From: Coleofasciculus sp. FACHB-T130 | Lineage (GTDB): Bacteria; Cyanobacteriota; Cyanobacteriia; Cyanobacteriales; FACHB-T130 | Direction: 5' to 3' | NCBI RefSeq assembly: GCF_014695375.1 | Contig: NZ_JACJOG010000053.1 | Location: 62,001-126,000, forward strand | Length of the DNA: 64,000 nt | Shown here: positions 28,228 through 37,592 of the stretch, piece by piece | Position numbering within the stretch: position 1 is the first letter of the stretch | How the letters are laid out: each line of letters begins with the position of its first letter | Notes under the pieces: generated by a model | Databases searched by the model: none | Seen by the model: the letters and a program-made list of their open reading frames with translations, nothing else | What the model was told of the DNA's origin: nothing | Translations under genes and position numbers: made by a program

Positions 28228-30426
28228 CTAATCCTGCATAAAAGAGCGGACGGTAGTCGTGAGGAGATCGATATCTATTGGCTTACTGATGTAACCATTT
28301 GCCCCAGCAGCCAAACAGCGATCGCGATCGCCCGCCATTGCCATTGCCGTTACTGCAATTACTGGCACCGACTTCCACAAGCGATTGGCTTTAAGCTGAC
28401 GGATAATTTCAAACCCATCCACCCCCGGTAGTTGGATATCCATGACAATCAAGTGCGGCAGCGATTTAGGCGTCACAAAGGGAGATTGCAACGCTTCCAT
28501 CATCGTGCGACCGTTATAAATTAACTCAACTGCATACCCTTCTAACTCAAGTACATCAGAAATCAATGCCTGATTGAAAGCTTGATCTTCCACCACCAAA
28601 ACTCGCTTGGCATTCTCAGAAGACACACCACCTTTGAGAAATGATGACGGCTGTTGGCTTGGCACTGGGTTCGCTGCCTCTGTCAACGTCTGACTCATTT
28701 CCGTTACCGGCAACCAGACGCGAAACGTACTCCCCTGATTTTCCACCGATTCCAGAGAGACGGTGCCGCCGTGGAGTTCCGCCAGTCGCTTCGTCAGCGC
28801 CAAACCTAACCCAGTTCCTTCATGTTGCCGCGTTAAGGAAGCATCCACCTGCTGGAAAGGGCGAAACAGCAAATGCCACTTATCTCTAGAAATCCCGATA
28901 CCTGAGTCTTTGACTTCAAGACACAAGAAAGGCGTGCTAGGATTCACCGGGCTGCGATCCGGTCGAAATTCCCCAATCAACTGGGTGCCATAAGCCAGTC
29001 GTCCACTCAATTTAATTTGCCCGCGATCTGGGGTAAACTTGACAGCGTTGGAGAGCAAATTAATTAATATCTGGCGGACACGGCGTTCATCTAAAGATGC
29101 CTGCCCCAGCCGATAGTCTATTTCTAGGGTTAAGGCAAGTCGCTTTTTATCCGCACGGGGTTGAATCATTTGCAAACACTGCCTGCAAAGATCCAGGATG
29201 GAAACTGGCTGGAGTTCGAGTTCTGCCTTTCCGGCTTCTATTTTGGAGAGATCCAGAATGTCATTAATCAACTGCAACAGGTGTTGACCGCTTTCTTCCA
29301 TCACCCGCACGTATTTAATCTGGCGTTCGTTCAAGGAACCGGCAATTTGCCGCAGCAACAAGTCCGAAAACCCTAAAATGCTGTTGAGGGGTGTCCGCAG
29401 TTCGTGGGACATGGCAGCCAGAAACTCAGACTTCATTTGGGAAGCCCGTTCTAAATTCTGATTAATTTCGCGCAGGTGTTCTTGCGCCTGGGCCCTTTCA
29501 ATGGCAACGCCCAGCGTGCGACAAGCGACCAGGAGTATATCCTGTTGGGGAGCGTCCTGAAGTCTCTGATGAGTGCGAGATTCCAGCGTCAAGACGCCAA
29601 TAATCTTGCCATTGGCGGCGGGAATGGGAAAAATGCCCAGTTGACCAATTGCCGGATGGCGAAATGCCGACACTGCCTGGGGATGTTTAGAATAATCGTC
29701 AACAAATACTGGCTTGCCGGTTTCTACGACTTGCCACAATAACCCTTGACCATAGGGAATCCCTCGATCGAGAAAGGCTTGCATCTCGGCAACGGCAGCT
29801 TCGCCGTGAGTCGCGATGAATCGACCAGAAATTTGATTGGTGAGAATATCGGCATAGGCATCAATGCCTTGACCCGTAATTACCTTGACATCGCCGAACG
29901 CTGCACCCATTGTCTCCACCAGATAGGAAAGTGCAAATTTTCCGATTGTCTGCAAGTCGCTGGCAGGCTGCAACCGTTCCATCAAACCTACTAAAAAGGT
30001 CAGCCGCCTCACCTCAGCGTTTAAAGTTACCTGGTAGTCTTGATACCTGGTGACATCGCGGAAGGTAAACAGGCGTCCCCCATCACTCGTCAGTGTGGTA
30101 TCTATCTCTAGGCAGATACCGTTAGATTGCTGTATGGGAAAGGAAATGTATTCTGTTTCAGTTTTGCTAAGGGCTGAAGCGATTTGTTCGCTCTGCTGCT
30201 GCGACCAATATCCCTGTGCCACCACTTCAGCCAAGACTTCGCTACAATGCGGCTGTAGACCCAGCCATTCGGGGGGAAGTCCCCAAAGAAGACTGAATTT
30301 TCGATTAAACAAGACTAAGTGATGGGAGCGGTTAAACAAAGCGATCGCATGGTCTACTGGATTCAAAATGAGTTCTTGTTCCTCCTTTGACTGTTGCCCA
30401 GCAGCGATTGTCTGCTCTGGTTGCAT
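28228..30426 (-). CDS. PAS-GAF hybrid sensor histidine kinase
   Basis: A 732-residue soluble hybrid kinase. A PAS-like domain (about 20-130) and a GAF domain (about 140-310) precede HisKA, with His341 in AAMSHELRTPLNSILGFSDLL. The ATPase domain (about 450-580) shows VRQILINLLSNAVKFTP, VKDSGIGI and GTGLGLAL. A C-terminal receiver (about 608-730) has phospho-acceptor Asp663 in LIVMDIQLPG and a conserved Lys in SKPIDID. It probably feeds the response-regulator/cyclase encoded just downstream on the same strand; this is inferred from position only. The signal is unknown. Confidence 0.92.
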   Translation of the reverse strand: MQPEQTIAAGQQSKEEQELILNPVDHAIALFNRSHHLVLFNRKFSLLWGLPPEWLGLQPHCSEVLAEVVAQGYWSQQQSEQIASALSKTETEYISFPIQQSNGICLEIDTTLTSDGGRLFTFRDVTRYQDYQVTLNAEVRRLTFLVGLMERLQPASDLQTIGKFALSYLVETMGAAFGDVKVITGQGIDAYADILTNQISGRFIATHGEAAVAEMQAFLDRGIPYGQGLLWQVVETGKPVFVDDYSKHPQAVSAFRHPAIGQLGIFPIPAANGKIIGVLTLESRTHQRLQDAPQQDILLVACRTLGVAIERAQAQEHLREINQNLERASQMKSEFLAAMSHELRTPLNSILGFSDLLLRQIAGSLNERQIKYVRVMEESGQHLLQLINDILDLSKIEAGKAELELQPVSILDLCRQCLQMIQPRADKKRLALTLEIDYRLGQASLDERRVRQILINLLSNAVKFTPDRGQIKLSGRLAYGTQLIGEFRPDRSPVNPSTPFLCLEVKDSGIGISRDKWHLLFRPFQQVDASLTRQHEGTGLGLALTKRLAELHGGTVSLESVENQGSTFRVWLPVTEMSQTLTEAANPVPSQQPSSFLKGGVSSENAKRVLVVEDQAFNQALISDVLELEGYAVELIYNGRTMMEALQSPFVTPKSLPHLIVMDIQLPGVDGFEIIRQLKANRLWKSVPVIAVTAMAMAGDRDRCLAAGANGYISKPIDIDLLTTTVRSFMQD

Positions 30427-30730
30427 AGTTTTTTGAGAAGTTGAGGGTGAAGAAGTCGGGAATCAGTCTAGCACCGTCTGAATCTTGTTAATGTGGCTTT
30501 CATCGTCAAAAGTAAACCTTTCTTAATCATTCTTTACTTAACAAAATCTAACATTATCGCTCATGAGTTGACCAACTAAATGTTGTGATTCAACGCACAA
30601 GGCAATAAGATCAAAATCTCACTCCATAGATGTTAGGAGTCAAACTATCCAGGGTGGTGCGATCACTTCTATCTCAAGGTAGACATGATGAAATAGAGGT
30701 CAGTTGCTCCTTAAATGGGTGAGGTGAGAG
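30427..30730. other. Divergent promoter region, hybrid kinase / HetZ-like gene
   Basis: 304 bp between two divergent genes. No exact palindrome or known binding site was recognised. GAGGTGAG immediately before 30731 serves as a ribosome-binding site. Confidence 0.35.
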
Positions 30731-31981
30731 ATGAGGTTTGTAGAGCAAACTTTAAATCAGGAAAATGAGTTTGAAGTCAGTCTTCCTCTGTCTGAATTTC
30801 CGGCTTCAAAACTGAAAACTCAAACGATGCTAAATACTCAAAACTCCATGTCACTGGCCCAAGAACTGGCACAGAATTGGCGAGAGCAGATTGTAGCCGA
30901 CTATCCCGACTCTAGCGCAGCAATGCAAGAAAGTATTACGCGCTGGCTGATCGGAGAAGATTTAGAACGATTTGAAGCCCTGAACCCAAGCCAGATGACA
31001 ATTGCTCGGCAAGCAATGGAATATCGTTACCGAATTTTACGGCAGCGCTATTTAGGCGTGGGGCCAGAGCGTGCCTATCGGAATCTTACGACTCGGTTGG
31101 GCAGCTTAGTGCTGCTTCGCAATAAAATCCGTACTTGGGTGGCGCTTTCGCGCGATCGCCAGCGGGCAGTGGTCGATGTATTGCAAGAAGTAATTCAGGA
31201 ACTATTACACAGCGATCGCTACATTCAACAGCAAATTGCTTGGATTGCCCAATGTACTCCTAGTGATACTCGTCTCCGCAATTCCCTACTGATGACCAGT
31301 ATCGAAGAGTATTGCCTCAGGCCGATTCGCAACCAACCGCTGTTAGTGTATCGGTTTGTGAATTATCTACGGCGTTCTCAGAGAGGCGGCATGACTCACG
31401 TACCCGATGGCGAACTGGTACGGCTGGTTTCCGAAGAAGTGACGCCCGATGAAACAGACAGCCCGGTGAGTTTGCTAGACGCTCAAGCAGTCACTCAGTA
31501 CCAAGAAAATCAAGTTTGGGAAGAACAACAAGCGTTACGTACCACTGTCAAGCAGGAATTTAAAGACTATCTAGCCGAAAATGTGAGTCAATCTGCTGCT
31601 GATTGGCTGACACTGTATCTGCAAGGCAAGTCCCAAGAAGCGATTGCTAGCGCCTTAAACCTACAGATCAAAGAAGTCTATCGACTGCGTGAAAAAGTCA
31701 GCTACCATGCCATTCGGGTTTTTGCCGTTAAAAGCCAGCCAGAATTAGTCGCCAGTTGGCTAGAAGCGTCATTGCAAGAACACAACCTGGGTTTGACCCT
31801 AATCGAGTGGGAGCAATTCTACGCCACTCTCCCCTCCGTGCAGCGGCAGTTAATTGATGGTTTAAAAGCAGGCAAAACCCTAGACGCGATTGCTGCTGAA
31901 TTGAACCTGAAAAATCACCAAGTCATGGGCGAATGGAGCAAACTTTATCTAGCCGCTCAAGCCTTGCGGAGCGATTCTTAA
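30731..31981 (+). CDS. HetZ-like conserved cyanobacterial protein with C-terminal HTH
   Basis: A 416-residue soluble, helix-rich protein. From about residue 39 (SMSLAQELAQNWREQIVADY) it is uniformly charged, with WVALSRDRQRAVVDVLQEVI and LRPIRNQPLLVYRFVNYLRR in the middle. Two sigma-like helix-turn-helix stretches follow: GKSQEAIASALNLQIKEVYR and GKTLDAIAAELNLKNHQVMG. I recall this layout from proteins called HetZ-related in cyanobacteria, but I cannot confirm the link by alignment. HetZ itself acts in heterocyst development; relatives also occur in strains without heterocysts. A DNA- or RNA-polymerase-binding role is the cautious inference. The ATG has GAGGTGAG just upstream. Confidence 0.7.
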   Translation: MRFVEQTLNQENEFEVSLPLSEFPASKLKTQTMLNTQNSMSLAQELAQNWREQIVADYPDSSAAMQESITRWLIGEDLERFEALNPSQMTIARQAMEYRYRILRQRYLGVGPERAYRNLTTRLGSLVLLRNKIRTWVALSRDRQRAVVDVLQEVIQELLHSDRYIQQQIAWIAQCTPSDTRLRNSLLMTSIEEYCLRPIRNQPLLVYRFVNYLRRSQRGGMTHVPDGELVRLVSEEVTPDETDSPVSLLDAQAVTQYQENQVWEEQQALRTTVKQEFKDYLAENVSQSAADWLTLYLQGKSQEAIASALNLQIKEVYRLREKVSYHAIRVFAVKSQPELVASWLEASLQEHNLGLTLIEWEQFYATLPSVQRQLIDGLKAGKTLDAIAAELNLKNHQVMGEWSKLYLAAQALRSDS

Positions 31982-32217
31982 CCTAGTTTTCGACAACTAG
32001 CAATATTTTCTTCCCAGAGGGGTAGCATAACTATAACTATATGGATAAAACTGATTTATTCAGAACAATGTGCTAGATAATAGCTGAAATTCGATCGCAG
32101 GGGCATCTAGGATATTCACAATTCAAGTTCTGTAACTCGCCATGACCGCACTCGGAGTAACCAAGCTGCGGCTGGTAATTACTACTGGTGCTGATACCCT
32201 CTCCACTCTTTTTCTGA

Positions 32218-33429
32218 GTGGCTCTGATAGATGCAAATCAAATGTTTAGATTGATTGACAAGCTCCTGCCCTTTGAAGCCTGTCTGTACTATCAAATCTT
32301 GCCCATCACCTTAGAAGGCACCTGCCTAAAACTGGGCATGGTAAATCCAGCAGACACAGTCTCGTTGGATTATGTCCGTCGTATCCTAACTTATCAAAAC
32401 TACTCGTTAGAAACCCAGCCGATAGCCGCTGACGCTCTCCAGGCAATCCTCAGCGCGTACTTGAAACACAATACGGGCATCGGCAAACAACAAGCCCATA
32501 CCGAACCGCCCACGCCGGCAACTGGACACTTAGACACGCAGCCAGATCGAGAAAGCCCAAGCAAAAATTCCGATCCGATAGAACGGCAAACCCTCCCAAC
32601 TCTGATTGTCGATAGTCCGGAAGAACTGGTCGAAGTGGAGGCAGATCGCCCCAACACTCAAGTGCCGCAACCAGCTCCAGAAAAACCTTTGAGAAAATCG
32701 CCGCAAGTGAAGCGCAACGCCACAGTTTCACCCGCTGGCAATCCCTCCCCCCAATGGCAAGAGCGAGCGCAGCATCACTTATCTGGTTTCACTGCTAATC
32801 TGGCAGCCCTACCGCCCCAGCAGATGTTAAAAGAATTGTTAAAGCGGGTGCTGAACGGAACTATCGATCGGCTGGATTGCGAACGACAGCTCTATGAAGG
32901 AAACATTCTCTGTAGTCGAAACAATGTCTTGCAGTTTGCGATCCCAGGATTAGCGCTACCCATACTTCAAGGAGTCATCGACGAGCTAAAGCGAATCGGA
33001 AATCTGCAATTAATGCCAGTCGAACAAACCAAAGTGGTGGAGATTGAGCGATGCTATCAGCACAATCATCTGTTACTGCGCTTGCAAATCATCCCTGGTG
33101 AGTACGGAGATGAGGCAGTTATGCAAGTGTTTCGCGGAGAAGCTTTGAGAGCTTATCAGCAGCAGCAACTAGAAAATCTCTGGGGGGAAGCTTTGAATCT
33201 TGCCCAGAAGCTCCAGCGCAAGATGAATCAGATATGCCATGCCAGCGCCTCAGACTCAGTTCTCCGTACTTCATCCCATCCCGCCTCAAACCCAGCTCAG
33301 ATAGAAGCCCTGCCAGCCGTGCATCACTTGCTTACGAGCATCGAGCAACAACTGGAAGGACTCAAACGAATGCCCAGCGATCGCGCGAACCTTGATCCCA
33401 AGTCAAAGGACAATATGGCTCATCTGTGA
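32218..33429 (+). CDS. MshEN-like (type II/IV secretion ATPase N-domain) protein without ATPase core
   Basis: A 403-residue soluble protein. Residues about 8-90 (PFEACLYYQILPITLEG ... LKLGMVNPADTVSLDYVRRIL ... SAYL) match the N-terminal fold of PilB/GspE-type ATPases, some of which bind c-di-GMP. A disordered Pro/Gln-rich linker (about 95-185) follows. The second domain (about 190-340) is found in related cyanobacterial proteins, with LLLRLQIIPGEYGDEAVMQV. No Walker A or B motif exists, so it cannot be a motor. A regulatory or scaffold role in pilus function is an inference. The start is GTG at 32218, directly after an in-frame TGA; ATG at 32242 is an alternative. Confidence 0.65.
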   Translation: MALIDANQMFRLIDKLLPFEACLYYQILPITLEGTCLKLGMVNPADTVSLDYVRRILTYQNYSLETQPIAADALQAILSAYLKHNTGIGKQQAHTEPPTPATGHLDTQPDRESPSKNSDPIERQTLPTLIVDSPEELVEVEADRPNTQVPQPAPEKPLRKSPQVKRNATVSPAGNPSPQWQERAQHHLSGFTANLAALPPQQMLKELLKRVLNGTIDRLDCERQLYEGNILCSRNNVLQFAIPGLALPILQGVIDELKRIGNLQLMPVEQTKVVEIERCYQHNHLLLRLQIIPGEYGDEAVMQVFRGEALRAYQQQQLENLWGEALNLAQKLQRKMNQICHASASDSVLRTSSHPASNPAQIEALPAVHHLLTSIEQQLEGLKRMPSDRANLDPKSKDNMAHL

Positions 33430-33734
33430 TGTAATGAAGAGCGTAGGAGTAACCAGCTTATTGCCTGTTATTGCCTGAAAGCTGAACAGAAAAGCATGAA
33501 TGCTCCAAGCAAGAGGCAAATCGCGATCGCTGAAGCGATGGATGAAATCAAGGCTGTAATGTGCCACCGATTGCCTTAGCCTGCACGAACGAATTCGCAC
33601 CCGTTGCAGTAGGGTAGGATAAATCATAAAGGATAAATCGACGAATATCCCGGCTTAGATAATCGTATTTTCCAGACTTGCTCGTTCAAACTTTAAACTT
33701 GATAATTCATACTTTATAGTTCACACTTCCTTTC
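33430..33734. other. Intergenic region before the Crp/Fnr gene
   Basis: 305 bp, AT-rich near its right end (33650-33730), where a promoter for the regulator is expected. No Crp-type TGTGA-N6-TCACA site was seen and no gene is supported. Confidence 0.35.
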
Positions 33735-34418
33735 ATGCAGACCAAAGCTTTTTCTGAGCTGTTTCCCCTCTTTAACACTGCCGCTCCAGAGACATTAGAA
33801 TGGCTTTTGTCTGTCGCAGTCGAACACGAGTACCCATCAGACAGAGCGGTTTTGATGGAAGACGCTTGGGGAAACGCAGTTTATTTTGTCGTGTCGGGTT
33901 GGGTGAAAGTCCGACGGCTCTCTGGGGAGAATGTCGTTACCCTAGCAATCTTGGGCAAAGGTGATTTTTTTGGAGAAATGGCAATTCTTGATGAATCTCC
34001 CCGCTCAACCGATGTGATTGCCCTCTCGCCCGTAGAATTGCTCAGCGTCTCTGCCCAACGCTTCATTCAAACCCTCTTCAAAGATCCGCAGTTGCACCAC
34101 CGAATGTTGCAACTGATGGTGAAGCGTCTGCGCCAAACGAATCTCCGCTTTCAAATGCGTCATCAACCCCCAGCCGTAAAATTAGCGAACACGCTGATTG
34201 CTTTGGGAGAAAACTATGGCGAAGCCACAGAAAAAGGAACGGAAATCTATAATATTCCCTCTAAAGATTTGGCTAACGTCACAGATATCGGCGTTGAAGA
34301 CACTAGCAAAATTATCGAGAAACTGGAAAGTAAAGGCTGGATTAAAATCGATCCAGCGCAGGAGACGCTCCATCTTCTCAACATCAAGCAGCTAACGCAT
34401 CTAGCAGGACGAGTTTAG
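33735..34418 (+). CDS. Crp/Fnr family transcriptional regulator
   Basis: A 227-residue regulator. The cyclic-nucleotide-binding beta-barrel (about 1-120) has the phosphate-binding cassette FGEMAILDESPRSTDV, with the Glu and Arg that contact cNMP, so ligand binding is plausible. A long dimerisation helix follows, then a winged HTH (about 150-220: IPSKDLANVTDIGVEDTSKI). No Fnr-type cysteine cluster is present. A class III cyclase is encoded 6 kb upstream and an MshEN-type protein immediately upstream. In Synechocystis the cAMP receptor SYCRP1 interacts with the pilus ATPase, which makes this neighbourhood suggestive but not proof. Confidence 0.9.
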   Translation: MQTKAFSELFPLFNTAAPETLEWLLSVAVEHEYPSDRAVLMEDAWGNAVYFVVSGWVKVRRLSGENVVTLAILGKGDFFGEMAILDESPRSTDVIALSPVELLSVSAQRFIQTLFKDPQLHHRMLQLMVKRLRQTNLRFQMRHQPPAVKLANTLIALGENYGEATEKGTEIYNIPSKDLANVTDIGVEDTSKIIEKLESKGWIKIDPAQETLHLLNIKQLTHLAGRV

Positions 34419-34612
34419 TTGTGAGATTCCAGATGTTCAGATCCCTGGCTTCTCTCGCGAAGTTGAGGATCTCCCCTGCGCGAATCATTTAGGACTTATG
34501 TCGTTAATCCTTATCTCTACTAATTGAAAACCGAATTTCTGACTACCGGCTAACCACTGACCAAAAATTGCTAGTTAAATTAGTGGATATCTACGATTGA
34601 TAAAAGCTAAAA

Positions 34613-36385
34613 ATGACAGAAGCAACAGTTGTTCGCCGCGATCGCTTATCCAATACCGCACCAAAAATTCATTACCAGGTGGCGATACGGGAGCCGGAAT
34701 CGCATCTTTTTGACGTAACTTTTACCGTACAAAACTGGCAGTCACCGATTCTCGATTTAAAATTGCCCGTTTGGACTCCTGGTTCCTACTTGGTGCGCGA
34801 GTATTCTAAACATTTGCAAGACTTTTCGGCTGATTCCAGCGAACAACCTTTAGCGTGGCGCAAGCTTAGCAAAAATCACTGGCAAATAGAGACAAACAGT
34901 GTGTCGGAAGTTACGGTGCGTTACCGAATGTTTGCCAATGAACTAACAGTGCGAACCAATCATTTGGACGGGACTCACGGTTATTTTAACAGTGCTGCTC
35001 TGTTATTTTATATACCCGAATTTGAAAAACAACCCATTCTAGTGACGATTGTGCCGCCCAAACCCGAATGGCGCGTCACAACTCCATTACCCACGGCGGA
35101 TGGGCAAGCGAACACCTTCCAAGCGCCCGATTTTGACACGCTGGTGGATAGCCCTTTTGAGATTGGTTGCCACCAGTTGTATCATTTTGAAGTTTTGGGA
35201 AAAGCTCATGAGTTAGCCATCTGGGGACAGGGGAACGCCGAACCAGAGCGGATTATTGAGGACACGCAGAAAATTATTGGGGTGGAATCCCAGATATTTG
35301 GAGGTTTACCTTATGACCGATATGTGTTTCTGTTGCATTTAGCTTCCACGGGTGCTGGAGGTTTGGAACACAAGAATGCTTGCACGTTGAATTACAATCG
35401 CTTTGGTTTCCGCGATCGCGAGAAGTACAATCGCTTTATGCAGCTGGTCGCCCACGAGTTCTTTCACCTGTGGAACGTGAAGCGCATCCGTCCCAAAGGA
35501 TTGGAAGTGTTTGATTATACTGGGGAAAACTATACGCCTTCTCTGTGGTTTAGTGAGGGGACGACCAGTTATTACGACTTGGTGATTCCGTTCCGGGCGG
35601 GAATCTATGATGGAAAGTCTTTCTTGAAGGAGTTAGGCAAGGAAATCTCGCGGTTACAAACGACACCAGGGCGGCTGGTACAACCTGCGAGTGAATCGAG
35701 TTTTGATGCCTGGATTAAGCTGTATCGACCAGATGCCAATAGTGGAAATTCTCAGATTTCCTACTATCTAAAAGGGGCAATGGTATCATTTTTGCTGGAT
35801 TTATTGATTCGAGGGCGTCATGGTAATCAGCGATCGCTCGATGATGTGATGCGGCAAATGTGGCAGCAGTTTGGACAGCCGGAAACCGGCTTCACTCCAG
35901 GAGAATTGCAGCAAGTTATAGAATCAGTCGCTGATATGGATTTGAGCGACTTCTTTAAGCGTTACGTTGATGGAACCGAGGAGTTGCCCTTTGACGAGTA
36001 CCTGAAACCCTTTGGCTTGCGGTTGGTGGTTGAGGAAGAGGAACCCGTTCCTTTTCTGGGTGTGACGGCGAAGACAGAGAATGGGCGCGAGGCGATCAAA
36101 TTTGTTCAAGCGGGTTCTCCAGCACAGTTAGCAGGGATTGATGCGGGAGATGAATTGCTAGCAATTGACGGCTTCCGAGTGACGGCGCTTTCTTTGAGCG
36201 ATCGCTTGAAAGACTACCAACCGGGTAATACGATTCAGGTAACGGTTTTCCATCAAGACGAACTTCGGATGCCACTGGTGACGTTAGCAGATCCGCGCCC
36301 AAGTGCTTACAAAATTGTGCCAGTGGAGTCTCCTGACGACGCCCAAAAACACAATTTTGCCAAGTGGTTGGGATCGGGATTCTAA
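34613..36385 (+). CDS. M61 family metallopeptidase with PDZ domain
   Basis: A 590-residue zinc peptidase of the glycyl-aminopeptidase (M61) family. The N-terminal beta domain (to about 180) is typical. Zinc ligands are His281 and His285 in HEFFHLWN, with the third ligand Glu315 in FSEGTTSYYD. A C-terminal PDZ domain (about 480-560: VPFLGVTAKTENG ... GIDAGDELLAIDGF) should bind substrate tails. No signal peptide is seen, so it is probably cytoplasmic. The start is ATG. A HIP1-containing terminator follows 28 bp after the stop. Confidence 0.93.
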   Translation: MTEATVVRRDRLSNTAPKIHYQVAIREPESHLFDVTFTVQNWQSPILDLKLPVWTPGSYLVREYSKHLQDFSADSSEQPLAWRKLSKNHWQIETNSVSEVTVRYRMFANELTVRTNHLDGTHGYFNSAALLFYIPEFEKQPILVTIVPPKPEWRVTTPLPTADGQANTFQAPDFDTLVDSPFEIGCHQLYHFEVLGKAHELAIWGQGNAEPERIIEDTQKIIGVESQIFGGLPYDRYVFLLHLASTGAGGLEHKNACTLNYNRFGFRDREKYNRFMQLVAHEFFHLWNVKRIRPKGLEVFDYTGENYTPSLWFSEGTTSYYDLVIPFRAGIYDGKSFLKELGKEISRLQTTPGRLVQPASESSFDAWIKLYRPDANSGNSQISYYLKGAMVSFLLDLLIRGRHGNQRSLDDVMRQMWQQFGQPETGFTPGELQQVIESVADMDLSDFFKRYVDGTEELPFDEYLKPFGLRLVVEEEEPVPFLGVTAKTENGREAIKFVQAGSPAQLAGIDAGDELLAIDGFRVTALSLSDRLKDYQPGNTIQVTVFHQDELRMPLVTLADPRPSAYKIVPVESPDDAQKHNFAKWLGSGF

Positions 36386-36412
36386 TGGGCGAACCGACAA
36401 AGTCGGCGCTTC

Positions 36413-36460
36413 GCGATCGCATTTTCACATTCAGTTATCGTGAGAATGCGATCGCTTTTT
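36413..36460 (+). terminator. HIP1-built terminator after the M61 peptidase gene
   Basis: Arms GCGATCGCATTTTCAC (36413-36428) and GTGAGAATGCGATCGC (36440-36455) pair fully, with one U-G wobble in plus-strand RNA, and are followed by TTTTTC. Each arm contains a complete HIP1 octamer, so the stem base is two HIP1 sites paired together. Confidence 0.8.
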
Positions 36461-36642
36461 CTTCTTCTAGAGGGCGATTTTTTCAGTCGGATTTGATGGA
36501 TTAGAAGATGATTTCTCGATTCGCACATCCAGAGTTTTTCCACCGTTTACATGGTTGTTCCAATCTCAATTTGATGTCTGGGCTCGATCGCACGTCTCAA
36601 CCCAAGTGGCTGAATACATGACGCAAATTTATGAAAGCATAC

Positions 36643-37071
36643 CTACGCGCCAAAGTGAGTAAGGGCGGCGCGGAACGCGATGAACCAAACCGAGAGGGTA
36701 GCGAACAGATAGAGGTAGAACCGAAGCATAACGAGATTGAATGTACAGTGGACGACGCTATGCAATACCCGAAATACAACGAAGATCCACGCGGCGTTTA
36801 CGTACACTGTATCGACTTGTTTCGTGACGAAAAGGTATAGCACAAGAGCATAAAAAAGTACCGGAATCTCGAACAAATTTTTTAGGTTATCTGATGGATT
36901 GGATACCTTTCGCGACCATATTTGCGCGGGTGTGCTAGATGCAACAAGGTCTTGCGGATGGATCTTCTGGCTTTCTATAAAACCGATCCGACGAATGTAC
37001 ATATACACCCAGATTAGGAGTGTCAGAAAGATTGTTGCAAAGAAGGGACTAAAGATTGCCTCTTGTGTCAT
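36643..37071 (-). CDS. MAPEG family membrane protein
   Basis: A 142-residue integral membrane protein with about four hydrophobic helices and the MAPEG patterns NPSDNLKNLFEIPVLFYALV and FRVLHSVVHCTFN. Members in eukaryotes act on glutathione and eicosanoids; bacterial members are mostly uncharacterised, some with glutathione-transferase activity. It lies 9 bp after the partner membrane-protein gene (37081-37503), so the two form a short operon. Confidence 0.9.
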   Translation of the reverse strand: MTQEAIFSPFFATIFLTLLIWVYMYIRRIGFIESQKIHPQDLVASSTPAQIWSRKVSNPSDNLKNLFEIPVLFYALVLYLFVTKQVDTVYVNAAWIFVVFRVLHSVVHCTFNLVMLRFYLYLFATLSVWFIAFRAALTHFGA

Positions 37072-37080
37072 CTCTACCTT

Positions 37081-37503
37081 TTAAGCTTGCTCATTGGGCT
37101 GATGATTGAGCGATAGGCTGCGCCATACACGATGGACAAGGCTTGAAGAAACGTAGAGTAACGAAAACCCTATCAAAGGGTGTAGTATCTCTAGGTGCAA
37201 AGGACTCTTGAGATGAATGGTGAGAAACTGTAGTCCCAGCAGCACGGGTAGACTCGCAGTGAGGCGTTGTATTTGAGGTGGAAATGGGGTGAAGAATGAC
37301 CATCCTAGTAATAGTAACGACAGTCCACCATACCCTCGGACTAACCAAACGTGAATATTCCACCATGCAGGACTAATAAAGTAGGCGATTCCGACTGTTA
37401 ATAATTGAGTAATCAAGCATAGGTTAAAGACGACTGAAGTTGCATAAAAGCCGACCTGCATCGCTCTTCTATCCGCGCGATCAATTTCTGGATTGATAGT
37501 CAT
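37081..37503 (-). CDS. Small polytopic membrane protein (DUF6220-like)
   Basis: A 140-residue protein with four hydrophobic segments (about 18-42, 55-70, 82-98, 105-120). PAWWNIHVW between the first and second and LHLEILHPLIGF near the end carry His residues on the same side, which could bind haem or metal. It resembles the DUF6220 group; I hold that assignment loosely. It is the first gene of a two-gene operon with a MAPEG protein, 90 bp divergent from a GAF-LuxR regulator. Confidence 0.7.
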   Translation of the reverse strand: MTINPEIDRADRRAMQVGFYATSVVFNLCLITQLLTVGIAYFISPAWWNIHVWLVRGYGGLSLLLLGWSFFTPFPPQIQRLTASLPVLLGLQFLTIHLKSPLHLEILHPLIGFSLLYVSSSLVHRVWRSLSLNHQPNEQA

Positions 37504-37592
37504 ATCAGGGGATTATTGAGATTAAAGCTAATATAGGCTGAGCGCCTTAATGCTTCTAGACCTCGATCGGGTACACTTTAACCCCTTCACGT

